From contig CM041776.1 in NCBI GenBank assembly GCA_023374045.1, forward strand, positions 283,773,999 through 283,837,998: a stretch of DNA of 64,000 nucleotides, written 5' to 3'. Each line of letters starts with the position of its first letter. The first letter of the stretch is position 1. Origin of the DNA: Limonium bicolor. Lineage: Eukaryota; Streptophyta; Magnoliopsida; Caryophyllales; Plumbaginaceae. The position numbers and the translations under genes are program-made. Below, piece by piece: positions 46,653-58,260 of the stretch. The notes beneath the pieces are model-generated. The model was given only the letters and a program-made list of their open reading frames with translations. It ran no database searches and had not been told where the DNA came from.

Positions 46653-48935
46653 CACTAGTGAAAAAACCACCTGATTCGGCGGTTGTAAAAGACCTATTTT
46701 GGCGGTTGTGAACCGCCGAAATGAGCACCGCTGAAATATGGTTGAAGACCTATTTCGGCGGTTGCTTCTTTAGAATCACAGAAATAGAACCCTGTCGAAA
46801 TAGAGAATTTGACCGGCCTATTTAGGAGGTTTCTCTCTAAGAACCGCTGAAATAGGCGACCGACCTAACATGGTCAGTCATTTTGGGTCGGTCTATTCCA
46901 TAAACCACGAACCCAAACCGGCCGACCCATACGGGTCGGTCGTTTTGGGTCAGTCGGTTCCAGTAAGTAAGATCACTGGGGGTCGGTCGAAACCTGAGAG
47001 CTCTGGGCTGGGAGGCCGACCAATGTGGGTCGGTCTTCTTGGGTCGGACGACCTATTTTGGCGATCCTAAGAAAGAATCACCGAAATAGGCCTATAGCTC
47101 TGACATTTTCACTGAAGCATCCTATTTCGGCGGTTCTTTCTTAGGAACCACCGAAATAGCCCTTTTTGTTTTTTCCATTCTAGCTTATAAATGCACCTAA
47201 ATACACCACATAATCAAGCAAACCTGCATAAACATTCCACAATGCTTCCACCACAGTGGGGCGCCTCAATAAATTATCATAAACCCATAAAGCGGCCACT
47301 ATCATCGGCATGCAACAATATATGCAAGAAAGAAGAAAGTTACATAGCTCAAATAACCAAAAAAATTCAATACACCTCACCACACTCCATTACAATACAC
47401 TTCACTATACTTCAATCCAATGAAATGCTTCTACAACACAACTAAATTCAAATCAAACTAATCATAATCAACAAAGTATGTTCGTGGAGATGAATTCTGA
47501 CCAATCCTTGAGCATCTCAGTTATGTGATTCTCGTCATAATGTCACCACCCACTAGTTGCTCAAAAGCTTGAACAAACAAAAATGAACACTAATGAGAAA
47601 CTACAAGTGCAAAGGATAAAAATATAAACCAAGACTTTCAAAGAATGTCTTATACCTTGTCCAATGAGTTGTCTGGTAAAAGCGTGGATGATGATACTAA
47701 ATCATGCATAAACCAAGGTTCAATTACTTACTTGTTTATAGGATTTGTATACAGATAAGGAAACTGGAATGGTGATGGAAGAAGGCGGGGAAACAAGAGA
47801 GGTGGTTCGCGGACTTAAATGTAGTGAGACCTGATAAAGAAATTTTTTAGTTATTGGTATGCGTATACACAAACAACAAACTATATTAATTACGAAGAGA
47901 TTTTTGTAAAAAAAAAATCAGCATGACCTTTGCATAATTTTACATATCACATGCTTGTTATTAAGCATTCACCAATCATTAAACAACACAAATTTTCAAC
48001 ACAAATCAAACTATAACCAAAATTCATTCATCAAACGAAATTTTAACAATTTGTGGAAATTAAATACTAAGTCAAGCATAAAAGAGAAGAAGATGAGTTA
48101 GATTATATTACCGGTTCCTAAATGAATTGTTTTCCGCTCCGCTTTCAATCTATCGTGCAATGGTTGAACAGTTTCTTAAGTACTTCTCTGCAGGGGCACA
48201 AACACATGTAGAGAATGAAGAGAAACTTAGCAGCTTGTGTATGTTCCTTGTTCGTATTTAGGATTGCAAAATTATAGTGAGCTAAAAACATGAAGACATA
48301 AGTTGAAGTATATTACGGGTTCCCAAGTGAAGTGTTTTCAGCCCCGTACGACTTCAATCTGGAGTAGCAGTTTAGTGAATTCTCTCTACTAAGGCACAAA
48401 GACACAAAATGAGCAAAAACAACCCAAATTTTCACTCAAACATTTTATCAAGCACTTGCGTGCACATGTAAATTTACTGATTTATTACTACATATATACA
48501 CACATTTTACACACTCTACTAATTTAGTCATCCACATTCAAATTACAATCTCAATTTCACTAATAATAACAACAAATACAAAATTTTGACAGAAATTCGA
48601 ACTTACCTACCGTGCTCCTGCTTGCTGCTGCAGCTGATTGTGTTTGCTTGTACTGGTGTGGCTGTGGGCGCGCGACTTCACTGGGTGACGACGGCAGCGA
48701 CAGGGGAAGGCGGCGACACGGGAAGGCGGCGACTGGTGTTCTCGCAATAGCAGGCAGTGTTCGAAAGAGAGGGAGGGGAAGGCACGGTGAGAATGCGAAG
48801 AACTGGGCGATGGGGTGGTAATAAAGCACCTATTTTGGTGGTTTCTAGTTAGAAACCGACGAAATAGGTCCTCGATTTTTTTTAAAAAAGAAAGACCTAT
48901 TTCGGCGGTTCCTAACTAGAAACCGCTGTGAAAGG
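46653..48935. mobile_element. CACTA-like element 3, right end missing
   Basis: Left end cactagtgaaaaaacc, followed by repeated cctatttcggcggtt/aaccgccgaaatagg motifs in both orientations (46670-47160). The same motifs recur at 48826-48930. This is the subterminal layout of a CACTA element, but no matching cactagtg terminus is found at the right, so the element appears truncated near 48935. The interior has gggtcggtc blocks at 46880-47060 and no transposase. A GC-rich segment at 48610-48830 is open on both strands without a recognised domain. Confidence 0.6.
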
Positions 48936-49570
48936 ATCGAGGTGCTGACCGAGTAGGTCTGAGGTGTTAGTCTCAGACCAACTATGCTTGAAGAACAAGT
49001 GTTTACGGAAAATAATAACGCGGAAGCTTTTGTTTAAAATTGACAAGATATGATTCTGCTTGTATTGAAATTCAGTGTGAATTACAACCTAGCTTCCTAT
49101 CTTGGGATTCGACAGAAGTATTCTATCTCATCCAACACTCGCTATACTGTCGGCTTTGATCAATGTGTAACAAGGAGTAAAGGGGAGTGTTCTATGTGTG
49201 CTCTCTAGGTAATAAATACCTAAGCTGATTGACTAAGTCTCACTAAGATCTCTCAAAATGATTTCTCTCTCAAACGGTATTTTTCTTTCTAACAATGATA
49301 GTCTAGAACGTCTTCTTGAAGTGTGTACAATCCTATGTTTATATACAGCTTAACGGTTCCTAAAACTTCGGAAATGTCTTCATGGAGCAACTCCTTAAAT
49401 TCAGATGCGCAAGTATCGGAGGTCCTTAGTTGCTTCACGATCGCACGTCGTGCACACATCCACGTCTCCGAGATATTCGGAGCCACTCGATAGTCTCACG
49501 CCTTGGTTGACCGGAGACGGGTGTACTGATGAGTGTCCAAATGAGCATGTTTTAGGGGTGTATTTCATAT
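48936..49570 (-). other. Possible solo or truncated LTR fragment
   Basis: The minus strand has a promoter-like tatata near 49340 followed by leader-like sequence, and the overall composition resembles copia LTRs. No paired copy, target duplication or termini could be defined. No gene seen; the frame at 49289-49486 is probably fortuitous. Confidence 0.25.
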
Positions 49571-52500
49571 TGTAACACCCCTACTACGCCCCTATCAACT
49601 ACTGAAATCGCAGCGGAAAACCAACCAACAATAATTAAACGCTTTGGTGTTACAACGCCGTTAACCACCCACGTGGTTAACTAGGCAGAATAAATACAAG
49701 TGTATCGGTCTGACGATCAGACTCCCGAGCATAGATCCTAACATCCACATATATATATAATCAACCATACCGAGTATTTAATTTACATCACAACTACCAA
49801 CCGTAAACATCCATCACTGTTTAACAAACGATACCAAAATGTAATGCCTCGGGAGCACAGGCGCATCCCGGGCTCAACAACCAAAACAACCAAAAGTACA
49901 TCATCGACCTAGGATCTAGAGCCACTCCGCTTCTTCGATCCTCATCCTGCAATAAAATATGGAGCCCCTGAGGGGGTCAGCAACCTTTGCTGGTATGGTT
50001 AACGCGCAGCCCATCGGCTACCGGGATGCGCGCAACCAATTGTCATGATAACATGGCATTCATTTTAAACATCCAACATATATACACCATAGCATAGCAA
50101 GGGAAATTGCATAGCACAACAACAATACATAACACCATAAATCGGTTCTCACAAGGAACCTTCCACCATAGTTAGTATACAAGTGAGCCTAGAGATTATT
50201 GCCAATCCCATGTTAAGCTCGTTACCAACCTCGTTACCGTCCAGTTATATCGAACGGTTAACTTATACCCAAGGTGTGTCGGATATAGTAATCCCAAGCA
50301 CACCGAAATAACATTCGTATGCCCTGTGGCCCGACGTGAGTCAGTAACTAGCTTTGGATAAGCTAAGGGAAGGTAGAAACCAAATTGGAATACAACCTAT
50401 ACATACACCAAGAGAGCCGAACCGGATATGATATCGACTCCCGTCCTCACACGCGTGGCCGGAACATACCGGACTCCTCACTCCCCCCGATTAGCACTTG
50501 TTAGTGATCACACAATGTTTTGTTAAGTCACGTACAAGCAAGTATTTAGGTCTTGTTAGACAACCAAGGGAAAGGAGCCACAACATTGCAACATCATAAT
50601 GTATAACAACTGTAAACTCTTTTCATGCCTTAATCTTATAAGGTCGTAACACACAGAAAAACAAACAACACCCAAGCCGGTGTAAACCGGTAGACAACAG
50701 ACTGCAAGAAAACCATACCTTGGTCCTTGCCTCGATTGGTTTCCTCCGTAGGTCACTCCTATACATAATTAATAACGTCGGTTAATTATTTATTCAATTC
50801 AAACTTGTTAAGTATTTAACATGATTGTATGACATGTTTTAATGTCTATCTTACCCTAGGTTACCTTCATTATACACCCTAGGGTTTACTACATAAGTCA
50901 CATTCTTTTCTGTTTTTTTTTAAGTTTTGGTATGTCCGACCCACCGTCCGACCCACAACTGGGTCGGACCCTTCCAGTGGTTTTCGGGTCTGAAGAACCT
51001 TACCTTGTCCGACCCATGTCCGACCCAACCTTCTGGGTCGGACCATTCCAAAGAACTTCATCGACCTCAGAACATACATGTCCGACCCATGTCCGACCCA
51101 TGTCCGACCCACCCTTCTGGGTCGGACCATTACAGAACACTTCACCGCCTTACAAAAACATGCCCGTCCGACCCACGTCCGACTCACTCGACTGGGTCGG
51201 ACCATTCCAGAACATTTTCCCTCCTTTGAAACATGACCGTCCGACCCACCCTTCTGGGTCGGACCATTCCAGAACAATTTCCTGACGTCTAACAGAGGTT
51301 GTCCGACCCAAACTTGGGTCGGACCCCTGGGTCGGACGTCCTCTAAACTTACCCAAACTTTGTCAAATCTTCACCAAACTTCTCCTAAAGCCTCTTAATG
51401 TCCCCTAACAACATTTGGTACCCTTATATCCACATACAACATCCATGAAACTCATTTTCTAATTCCTTAAGCCTTTACTTAATTCCTTGTAAAATCCCTT
51501 AATACTTACAACATTTTATACTAGGTTTCTAAATGGTGTTTCTCACCTATGATAACTACTATCCCAAAATGCTTTCTCCTCATCTTAACATCATCTCTTA
51601 AGCATTACTTCTCACAACTAACTCCTTATGTCATTCTTGAAATTCTTTTCCAAGTTTACACTTTCTCCTTATTTTACCAAAGTTTGCCTAAGTCTTTACC
51701 TAAGTCCAAAATGACTTTGGTACATACTAAAACCTCAAGCTCATGCCTAAGTCCTTGTTACACTCTAGAACACTTAAGACATTATATCTTCTCTTGTGAA
51801 ACACTTAGTCATTTCTTAACACCTCTAATTCACTAAACCTTATGTAAACACTTAGAACTTCTTGCTTCTTACCTGAATTTTGACATGGATTCCCCTAGGA
51901 CATTACTAATCCTAAACACTTTGTTTTCTCCATTAAACACACAAGAACACCTAGAATCACCAAGAACACTCTCATACACAACTTCACCAAATTCACACTA
52001 CATTACAATATAGTGCATAATTTAAATTGCATGGCACTTAGGCCCTTAAAATGCATAACTCTTAAACACTGAATTTCCACAATATATATATATATGCCTT
52101 TGACCTGCAAATACACTCAACAAACATATGCCTCTTACTAGTCTCTTGAGAACACTTCACTAAGTCATTCACCATTTGCTCTTTAGGTAGTTTTAATAAG
52201 CATTATAAGCTCATTTCTCCTAAGGCATTAAACAACATTAGGTTAGTAGATTTACCTCTTTTCCAAACCACTTCTTTCTTGTTTCCTTACAAAACCGGTA
52301 TGGTATTTTGATTCCTTGTCAAGTTTTAAACAATATACAAACATTATAATGAGTATTCAAGCTATAAGCTTCATCTCATTGTAAACCCTAATTTTACATT
52401 GTTTCAAAAACATTAATGTAGTTGTTTTACCTTGTTCTTTGAAGAGAGTTTGAATATATATCAAGAGAGGACTCCACCTAGTCCATGAAGAGTTGGAATG

Positions 52501-53551
52501 AAGCTAGAACAAAGTCACACAAAGAGCTCCATCAATGGTTATTTTCGGTCACAACAAAAACATGGAGGAAATGTAGTTTTTATTTGAGATTCCTTACCTA
52601 GAAGCAAAGGAGAGTAATAATATGTCAAAATACAAGCTCAAGCTCCTTCAATGGTGGAACTCCTTGGCACCGAAATGGGGCTCTTGAAGTTTTGAGAAGA
52701 TAGGAATGAAGAGCTTGATGAGAGGAAGAGATTGGTGGTGTTTGTTTTGATTTGGACAAGTGAGCTAGATTTTACAAGAGGTCAAAGATGGAGATGGTGG
52801 TGTGTACTATTGCAAACCGTGAGAGAATGAAGAAGAGAGGTTGAAGATGGTGTTTGGAACCGTGGGAAATGAAGGAGAAATGAGAGAATGAAGATAGAAC
52901 TTACTTTTAGGAGATATTTATGCTTTATAAAGCAAAAAGGTAACTTAATTAGTTTTCTTTACTTACTTATCTATTAACTAGAGAGTGGTGAGTCACCACA
53001 CTTAGAAAACCGGCCCCTATAAATAATGAGGGTATTTTTGTCTTTGTTTGTCAATTTAATTACTTATGACAACATATGTTACAAACTAGCTTATAAAAAT
53101 CACTATTCACCAAAACAAGGCACTTAGAAGTGAAATTTTTGATTTCCCATTAATATAGCCACCCAAATGTGATACTATATAGTACACATATATATTTAAG
53201 AGTAATGATGGACACTTAGCCACTCAAAACTCATTTACAAGACAATTTTTCAAAAATGTGCTTTAAGACTTCTTAAAGCACATTTTGTGTTTTAACTTGT
53301 TTTCAAGCTTGGTTTTCTTTGGTAATTGATTTAATATGTTCATTAATATATAAATAAGGTCTTGTTAAGTTCATTAGGTCTTACCCAAGCTTATTCCAAG
53401 CTTAGAGCACATTTTAGCTCTTATTGACTTTAAAGCACATTTTGTGTTTTCTTTTGTTTAAATTTGTTTACTAATGTTTCTAAGACTCTTTTTAGTCTTA
53501 ATACACCATATTTAGGTGTTTAAACAACATAACTAGGTTTGGGGTATTTCA
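49571..53551 (-). repeat. 3' LTR of gypsy element B (4.0 kb)
   Basis: On the plus strand it begins tgtaacacccc at 49571 and ends ggggtatttca at 53551. It has the same hairpin array in the middle (50930-51345). Its overall sequence differs from the element A LTRs. No gene inside. Confidence 0.88.
50930..51345. repeat. Palindromic GTCCGACCC/GGGTCGGAC array in the element B LTR
   Basis: At least six inverted pairs of gtccgaccc and gggtcggac with variable loops and the shared spacer ggaccattccagaa. The motif units match those of element A, while the loops differ, so the paired arms look more conserved than what lies between. Confidence 0.8.
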
Positions 53552-53874
53552 ATCTACCCCCCTTAAAAGAACTTTGTCCCCAAAGTTCCCACTTCCCACA
53601 TATCATAATATTAGAACACGGGGAAAATCTTATAACACAATACTTCCAAAACCTCATTACCAACATTACCATCATTCTTACACCACAACGGACTCAAGGT
53701 CCAAACCACATAATACCATTCAGACACAACGGTCTGTAACATAACATAGACAATGTATATAATACATGTCGAACACATCCACAACCGAAACGGCTCTACC
53801 CCCCTTAAAAGGGGTACGCCCCGTACCCTATACATATAAACACTAAGAAGCAAACAATGACGGGTGCTTCGCCT

Positions 53875-56800
53875 TCATCTTATCTTCAGCTCCCAAGTGG
53901 CCTCCTCAACGTCCTGGTTAGACCAGAGGACCTTCACCAGTCTCACGGACTTATGGCGAGTGTCTCGAGTCTTAGTATCCAGAATTCGTACGGGAGTCTC
54001 CACTGATCGCATGGTTGGCTCTAAGGTTAGCCTTTCAGGCTGAAGCACATGAGACGGATGAGACATATACTTCTTCAACTGGGACACATGAAATCCATCA
54101 TGTACCTTGCCCAGTTCGGCGGGTAAATCAAGTCTATAGGCTACCGGGCCGATCCGCTCCGTCACAACATAAGGACCCACATATTTCGGGCTCAACTTGC
54201 CCTTCTGGCCAAAACGAAATACTCCCTTCATGGGGGATACTCTCAAAAATACCTGATCGCCCACGGCGAACTCCAGGTCACGTCTGCGCACATCTGTGTA
54301 CGACTTCTGTCTATCCTGAGCTGCTCTCATGTTAGCCCGGATCTGGCGAACTTCTGCCTGAACCTGTTCCAGATACTCTGGTCCTAAAATGACCGTCTCA
54401 CTCGACTCATCCCAGCATAAAGGCGTGCGGCATGGTCTACCGTATAATGCCTGGAAGGGAGACATCTTGATCGAAGCATGGTAACTGTTGTTGTAACTAA
54501 ACTCGATCAGATGTAACTTATCAATCCAGCTGGTCTGAAAGTCAAGTGCACATGCACGTAACATATCCTCAAGTGTCTGGATGGTGCGCTCACTCTGACC
54601 ATCTGTCTGCGGGTGAAACGCTGTGCTCAATTTCAGTTCAGTACCTAGTGCCTCTCGCGTAGACTTCCAATATCTGGATAGGAATCTGGTATCTCTGTCA
54701 GATACAATCGTTTTCGGAACCCCATGATGTCTTACAATCTCTCTGTCGAAGAGCTCTGCAAGTTTAGCCACTTTCCAGGTGTCCTTCATCGGTATGAATC
54801 GAGCCACCTTGGTCAGTCGGTCTACCACAACCCAAATCATATTCAGACCTCCCCTTGTAGGCGGAAGCCCTACCACGAAGTCCATAGATATGTCATGGAA
54901 CTTCCACTCCGGCACTGGCATTGGCTGCACCATACCACCAGGCCGTCGGTGCTCGAACTTGACCTTCTGACAAGTGAGACACCTCAACACATAATCATTA
55001 ACATCTTTTTTCATTCCAGCCCACCAAAAATAACGTTTCATACCCTTATACATCTTTGAAGCTCTGGGGTGAATCGATGTCGTAGAACAATGGGATTCAC
55101 TCAATATGCGCTCCTTCAGCTCAGCGCTACTCCTCGGTATACACAACCGGCCATTAAGCCTAATCAGGTCATCATCATGGAGTCTGAAGTCGTACTTCTG
55201 ACCCTTGAATGTGCCATCAATAAGCTTCTGTCTAATCTCCACCATATACTGATCCGTCATCTGAGCACTCCGCACCTCTTCAACCAAGCTAGTATGAGAG
55301 ACTAGCGAATGGAGAGAGTGTGCTCGGCGACTCAATGCGTCAGCTACCACATTTGCCTTACCCTCCTTATACTGTAAATTGATGTCATAATCATTTAGAA
55401 ACTCAACCCACCTCCTTTGCCTCATGTTCAACTCTTTCTGAGTGAACAAGTATTTCAAACTCTTGTGGTCGGAATAGATTGTCATGCTTACCCCATACAA
55501 ATGATGTCGCCATATCTTCAATGCGAAGACAATGGCACCCAATTCTAAGTCGTGGGTAGGGTAGTTCTCTTCATGCTTCTTCAACTGTCGGGAGGCGTAA
55601 GCCACGACCTTCCCGTGTTGCATCAACACACAACCCATACCCCTGCCTGATGCGTCGCAATAGACCTCAAAACCATCTGGACCGTCTGGTAATGTCAGAA
55701 CCGGTGCAGATGTCAGAGCATCCTTGAGACTCGTGAAGGCACTCTCACAGTCGACTGTCCACTCGAATGGTGCATCCTTTTTCATCAAGGAAGTCATCGG
55801 CTTCGAGACACTGGAGAAGTCCTTCACAAACCTCCTATAGTAACCTGCCAGACCGAGGAAGCTCCTGATATCGGTAACTGTCTTCGGCCTAGGCCAGGTG
55901 TGCACTGCATCTATCTTTGCCGGATCAACAGCGATCCCGGCCTCAGAAATCACATGTCCAAGGAAGGATACTTGGTTCAACCAAAATTCACATTTAGAAA
56001 ATTTAGCATACAGCTGATTCTTTCTCAATGTTTGCAATACATCTCTCAGGTGGCTTTCATGCTCACCTCTCGATTTCGAATACACAAGTATGTCATCGAT
56101 GAAGACTACGACTGATTTGTCCAACTGATCTTGGAACAAACGGTTCATTAAGTCCATGAACTTTGCTGGTGCATTTGACAAGCCAAACGGCATAACTGTG
56201 AACTCATAATGCCCATACCTAGTTCTGAATGTTGTCTTTTCGATATCACTGTCACGGATAGCAATCTGGTGGTATCCGGATCGGAGGTCTATCTTGGAGA
56301 ATACTGATGCTCCCCTCAGCTGATCAAAAAGATCGTCGATGCGTGACAAAGGGTAACGGTTCTTCACCGTAACAGCATTCAGCTCCCGATAATCAATACA
56401 CAGGCGGATGCTACCGTCCTTCTTCTTCACGAAGAGGACCGGCGCTCCCCATGGTGAAACACTAGGGCGGATAAAGCCCTTGTCGAGTAGGTCTCTCAGC
56501 TGCTCCTTGAGCTCTGTCATCTCTGCTGGAGCCATACGATAAGGTGCTTTCGCAATGGGTCCGGTGCCCGGAACTAAGTCAATCTCAAACTCAACCTCTC
56601 GTGCTGACGGCATGCCCGGCAGTTTCTTAGGAAATACATCAGGAAACTCCGACACTACCGGCACATCTGGGCTAAACTCAGGGTCTCTCTCTATGTCCTG
56701 GACATAGCAGAGGTACACATCATTTCCTCGTCGCAACTCACGATACATGGCCATGGCGGTGATGATCTGTGTCGAAGGCTCCCTGGGCCTCTGGCGGTAA

Positions 56801-57033
56801 GATATGGTAACCCCAGACGGACTCCGAAGAAGCAGTCGATGCTCGGCACATAGGGTTCTACCCTTGTACCGCTCCAACCAGTTCATCCCGACAATCACAT
56901 CAAAACCTAATCCGTCGAACTCTATCAAGTCGATCGGAAACTCCTCATCCATGATTCGAACAACAGCATCTCGGTAGTAGCGGGTACACCTGATCCGCTC
57001 TTTCGACGGGAGAGTGACCACGAAGTCTGGCAT
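53875..57033 (-). CDS. Element B pol: protease end, RT, RNase H, integrase, partial chromodomain
   Basis: One open frame of 1052 codons. The annotated Met is internal; the family frame enters from protease upstream. Domains: protease C-terminal part (1-70, with [10 protein letters not shown]), RT (160-340) with D249 in [11 protein letters not shown] and D313-D314 in FIDDILVYS, RNase H (450-570) with D460, E497, D522 and D565, integrase zinc site H648, H655, C685, C688, and integrase core D718, D779, E815 (D35E spacing). A chromodomain (1005-1052) ends early at [10 protein letters not shown]: a single missing G relative to element A shifts the frame and removes the last helix. All catalytic residues are present, so this copy could be young. 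It makes the enzymes for reverse transcription and integration. Confidence 0.93.
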   Translation of the reverse strand: MPDFVVTLPSKERIRCTRYYRDAVVRIMDEEFPIDLIEFDGLGFDVIVGMNWLERYKGRTLCAEHRLLLRSPSGVTISYRQRPREPSTQIITAMAMYRELRRGNDVYLCYVQDIERDPEFSPDVPVVSEFPDVFPKKLPGMPSAREVEFEIDLVPGTGPIAKAPYRMAPAEMTELKEQLRDLLDKGFIRPSVSPWGAPVLFVKKKDGSIRLCIDYRELNAVTVKNRYPLSRIDDLFDQLRGASVFSKIDLRSGYHQIAIRDSDIEKTTFRTRYGHYEFTVMPFGLSNAPAKFMDLMNRLFQDQLDKSVVVFIDDILVYSKSRGEHESHLRDVLQTLRKNQLYAKFSKCEFWLNQVSFLGHVISEAGIAVDPAKIDAVHTWPRPKTVTDIRSFLGLAGYYRRFVKDFSSVSKPMTSLMKKDAPFEWTVDCESAFTSLKDALTSAPVLTLPDGPDGFEVYCDASGRGMGCVLMQHGKVVAYASRQLKKHEENYPTHDLELGAIVFALKIWRHHLYGVSMTIYSDHKSLKYLFTQKELNMRQRRWVEFLNDYDINLQYKEGKANVVADALSRRAHSLHSLVSHTSLVEEVRSAQMTDQYMVEIRQKLIDGTFKGQKYDFRLHDDDLIRLNGRLCIPRSSAELKERILSESHCSTTSIHPRASKMYKGMKRYFWWAGMKKDVNDYVLRCLTCQKVKFEHRRPGGMVQPMPVPEWKFHDISMDFVVGLPPTRGGLNMIWVVVDRLTKVARFIPMKDTWKVAKLAELFDREIVRHHGVPKTIVSDRDTRFLSRYWKSTREALGTELKLSTAFHPQTDGQSERTIQTLEDMLRACALDFQTSWIDKLHLIEFSYNNSYHASIKMSPFQALYGRPCRTPLCWDESSETVILGPEYLEQVQAEVRQIRANMRAAQDRQKSYTDVRRRDLEFAVGDQVFLRVSPMKGVFRFGQKGKLSPKYVGPYVVTERIGPVAYRLDLPAELGKVHDGFHVSQLKKYMSHPSHVLQPERLTLEPTMRSVETPVRILDTKTRDTRHKSVRLVKVLWSNQDVEEATWELKIR

Positions 57034-57044
57034 CTCTTCACCGT

Positions 57045-57320
57045 CTAACCCCAGCCTCTTTGCAAATGATAGCGAAATGAATGTGTGGAGGCTCCAGAGT
57101 CGAACAAGATCGATGCATCCACGCCATTCACTGGAAAGGTACCGGTGAGGATTGTGCCGCTCTTGCCGGCTTCTGCCTTATTGCAGACACTCAGTATACC
57201 CGTTCCGAGTGCACAGCCTAATTCATTGGCAAACTCATAAGTATACGGTAGTAACACGTTGATACACTCCAAAACAACATCCCTTTATTCATTAACACAG
57301 TCTTTACACCATAAGTTGGT
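57045..57320 (-). pseudogene. Element B protease leader and active site
   Basis: Encodes [34 protein letters not shown] and the aspartic protease site [11 protein letters not shown]. One base appears missing near 57085, so the frame shifts before KRLG and the pol ORF. The leader begins right after aatgaattag (near 57225), equivalent to the candidate acceptor in element A. 57321-57394 is the spacer after AlkB. Confidence 0.75.
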
Positions 57321-57394
57321 TACACTGTAGACATGGCTAGATATAGCTCCTTTATCAAACAACTGGCTTAATACATTACATGATTACACAAGGC

Positions 57395-57760
57395 TTAAAA
57401 TTGCCTGAAAGTCAAATTCAAACGTCCGGGTTTCAGGTGTGTGGCATTTACCACTGTCGATGGTGCGGTATTCAATTTAATTTTCTTGATACCGTGGTAT
57501 AACATCCTTGATGTCCTCCCATGATTAATACATCACTGACTTCAACATAACTTCCTTGCGAGATCACCACGCTTCTGCTCGCCGTACATAAAACAGCGTA
57601 TCACCAAGGACCAAGACACCAGGGTACTCCTTACTTAGAGGACTCGGGTGACTCATCCTTATCTTGGTGTAACCCAACCGTCCACCTTTCTGGTAGAAGT
57701 TCACAAGCATAAGTCTGCTCCAAGTTCGGAATCGGTTACGATCAAGTTGCTGAGCAATTC
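57395..57760 (-). pseudogene. AlkB dioxygenase C-terminal part in element B (cut by gap)
   Basis: The second copy of the retrotransposon AlkB gene, ending at a TAA (57395-57397). Conserved parts include VNFYQKGGRLG, HQDKDES with the Fe ligands (after allowing one missing base), LYHGIKKIKLNTAP with the distal His, and HLKPGRLNLTFRQF with the 2OG-binding Arg. Several single-base deletions break the frame between 57506 and 57760, next to the gap where the assembly is noisy. The last 36 codons (57398-57505) are undamaged and differ from element A mostly at silent sites. The N-terminal half lies in the gap. Confidence 0.88.
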
Positions 57761-58260
57761 NNNNNNNNNNNNNNNNNNNNNNNNNNNNNNNNNNNNNNNN
57801 NNNNNNNNNNNNNNNNNNNNNNNNNNNNNNNNNNNNNNNNNNNNNNNNNNNNNNNNNNNNNNNNNNNNNNNNNNNNNNNNNNNNNNNNNNNNNNNNNNNN
57901 NNNNNNNNNNNNNNNNNNNNNNNNNNNNNNNNNNNNNNNNNNNNNNNNNNNNNNNNNNNNNNNNNNNNNNNNNNNNNNNNNNNNNNNNNNNNNNNNNNNN
58001 NNNNNNNNNNNNNNNNNNNNNNNNNNNNNNNNNNNNNNNNNNNNNNNNNNNNNNNNNNNNNNNNNNNNNNNNNNNNNNNNNNNNNNNNNNNNNNNNNNNN
58101 NNNNNNNNNNNNNNNNNNNNNNNNNNNNNNNNNNNNNNNNNNNNNNNNNNNNNNNNNNNNNNNNNNNNNNNNNNNNNNNNNNNNNNNNNNNNNNNNNNNN
58201 NNNNNNNNNNNNNNNNNNNNNNNNNNNNNNNNNNNNNNNNNNNNNNNNNNNNNNNNNNNN
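57761..58260. other. Assembly gap (500 N)
   Basis: Exactly 500 N, a placeholder length. Open frames spanning it are artefacts. Confidence 0.98.

Larger units (their letters stand above)
49571..57760 (-). mobile_element. Ty3/gypsy chromovirus with AlkB gene (element B), truncated by a gap
   Basis: Same family as element A: 3' LTR 49571-53551, polypurine tract, almost intact pol, protease leader and AlkB fragment running into the gap. Gag and the 5' LTR are not present on either side of the gap, and nothing after 58260 resembles the family, so they are either in the unsequenced stretch or lost. Pol protein identity with element A is very high, whereas the LTRs have diverged clearly, suggesting different subfamilies. 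Confidence 0.9.

Noticed and set aside
48560..48829. GC-rich overlapping frames at the right side of CACTA-like element 3
   Set aside because: Open on both strands, compositionally biased and without a recognised domain.
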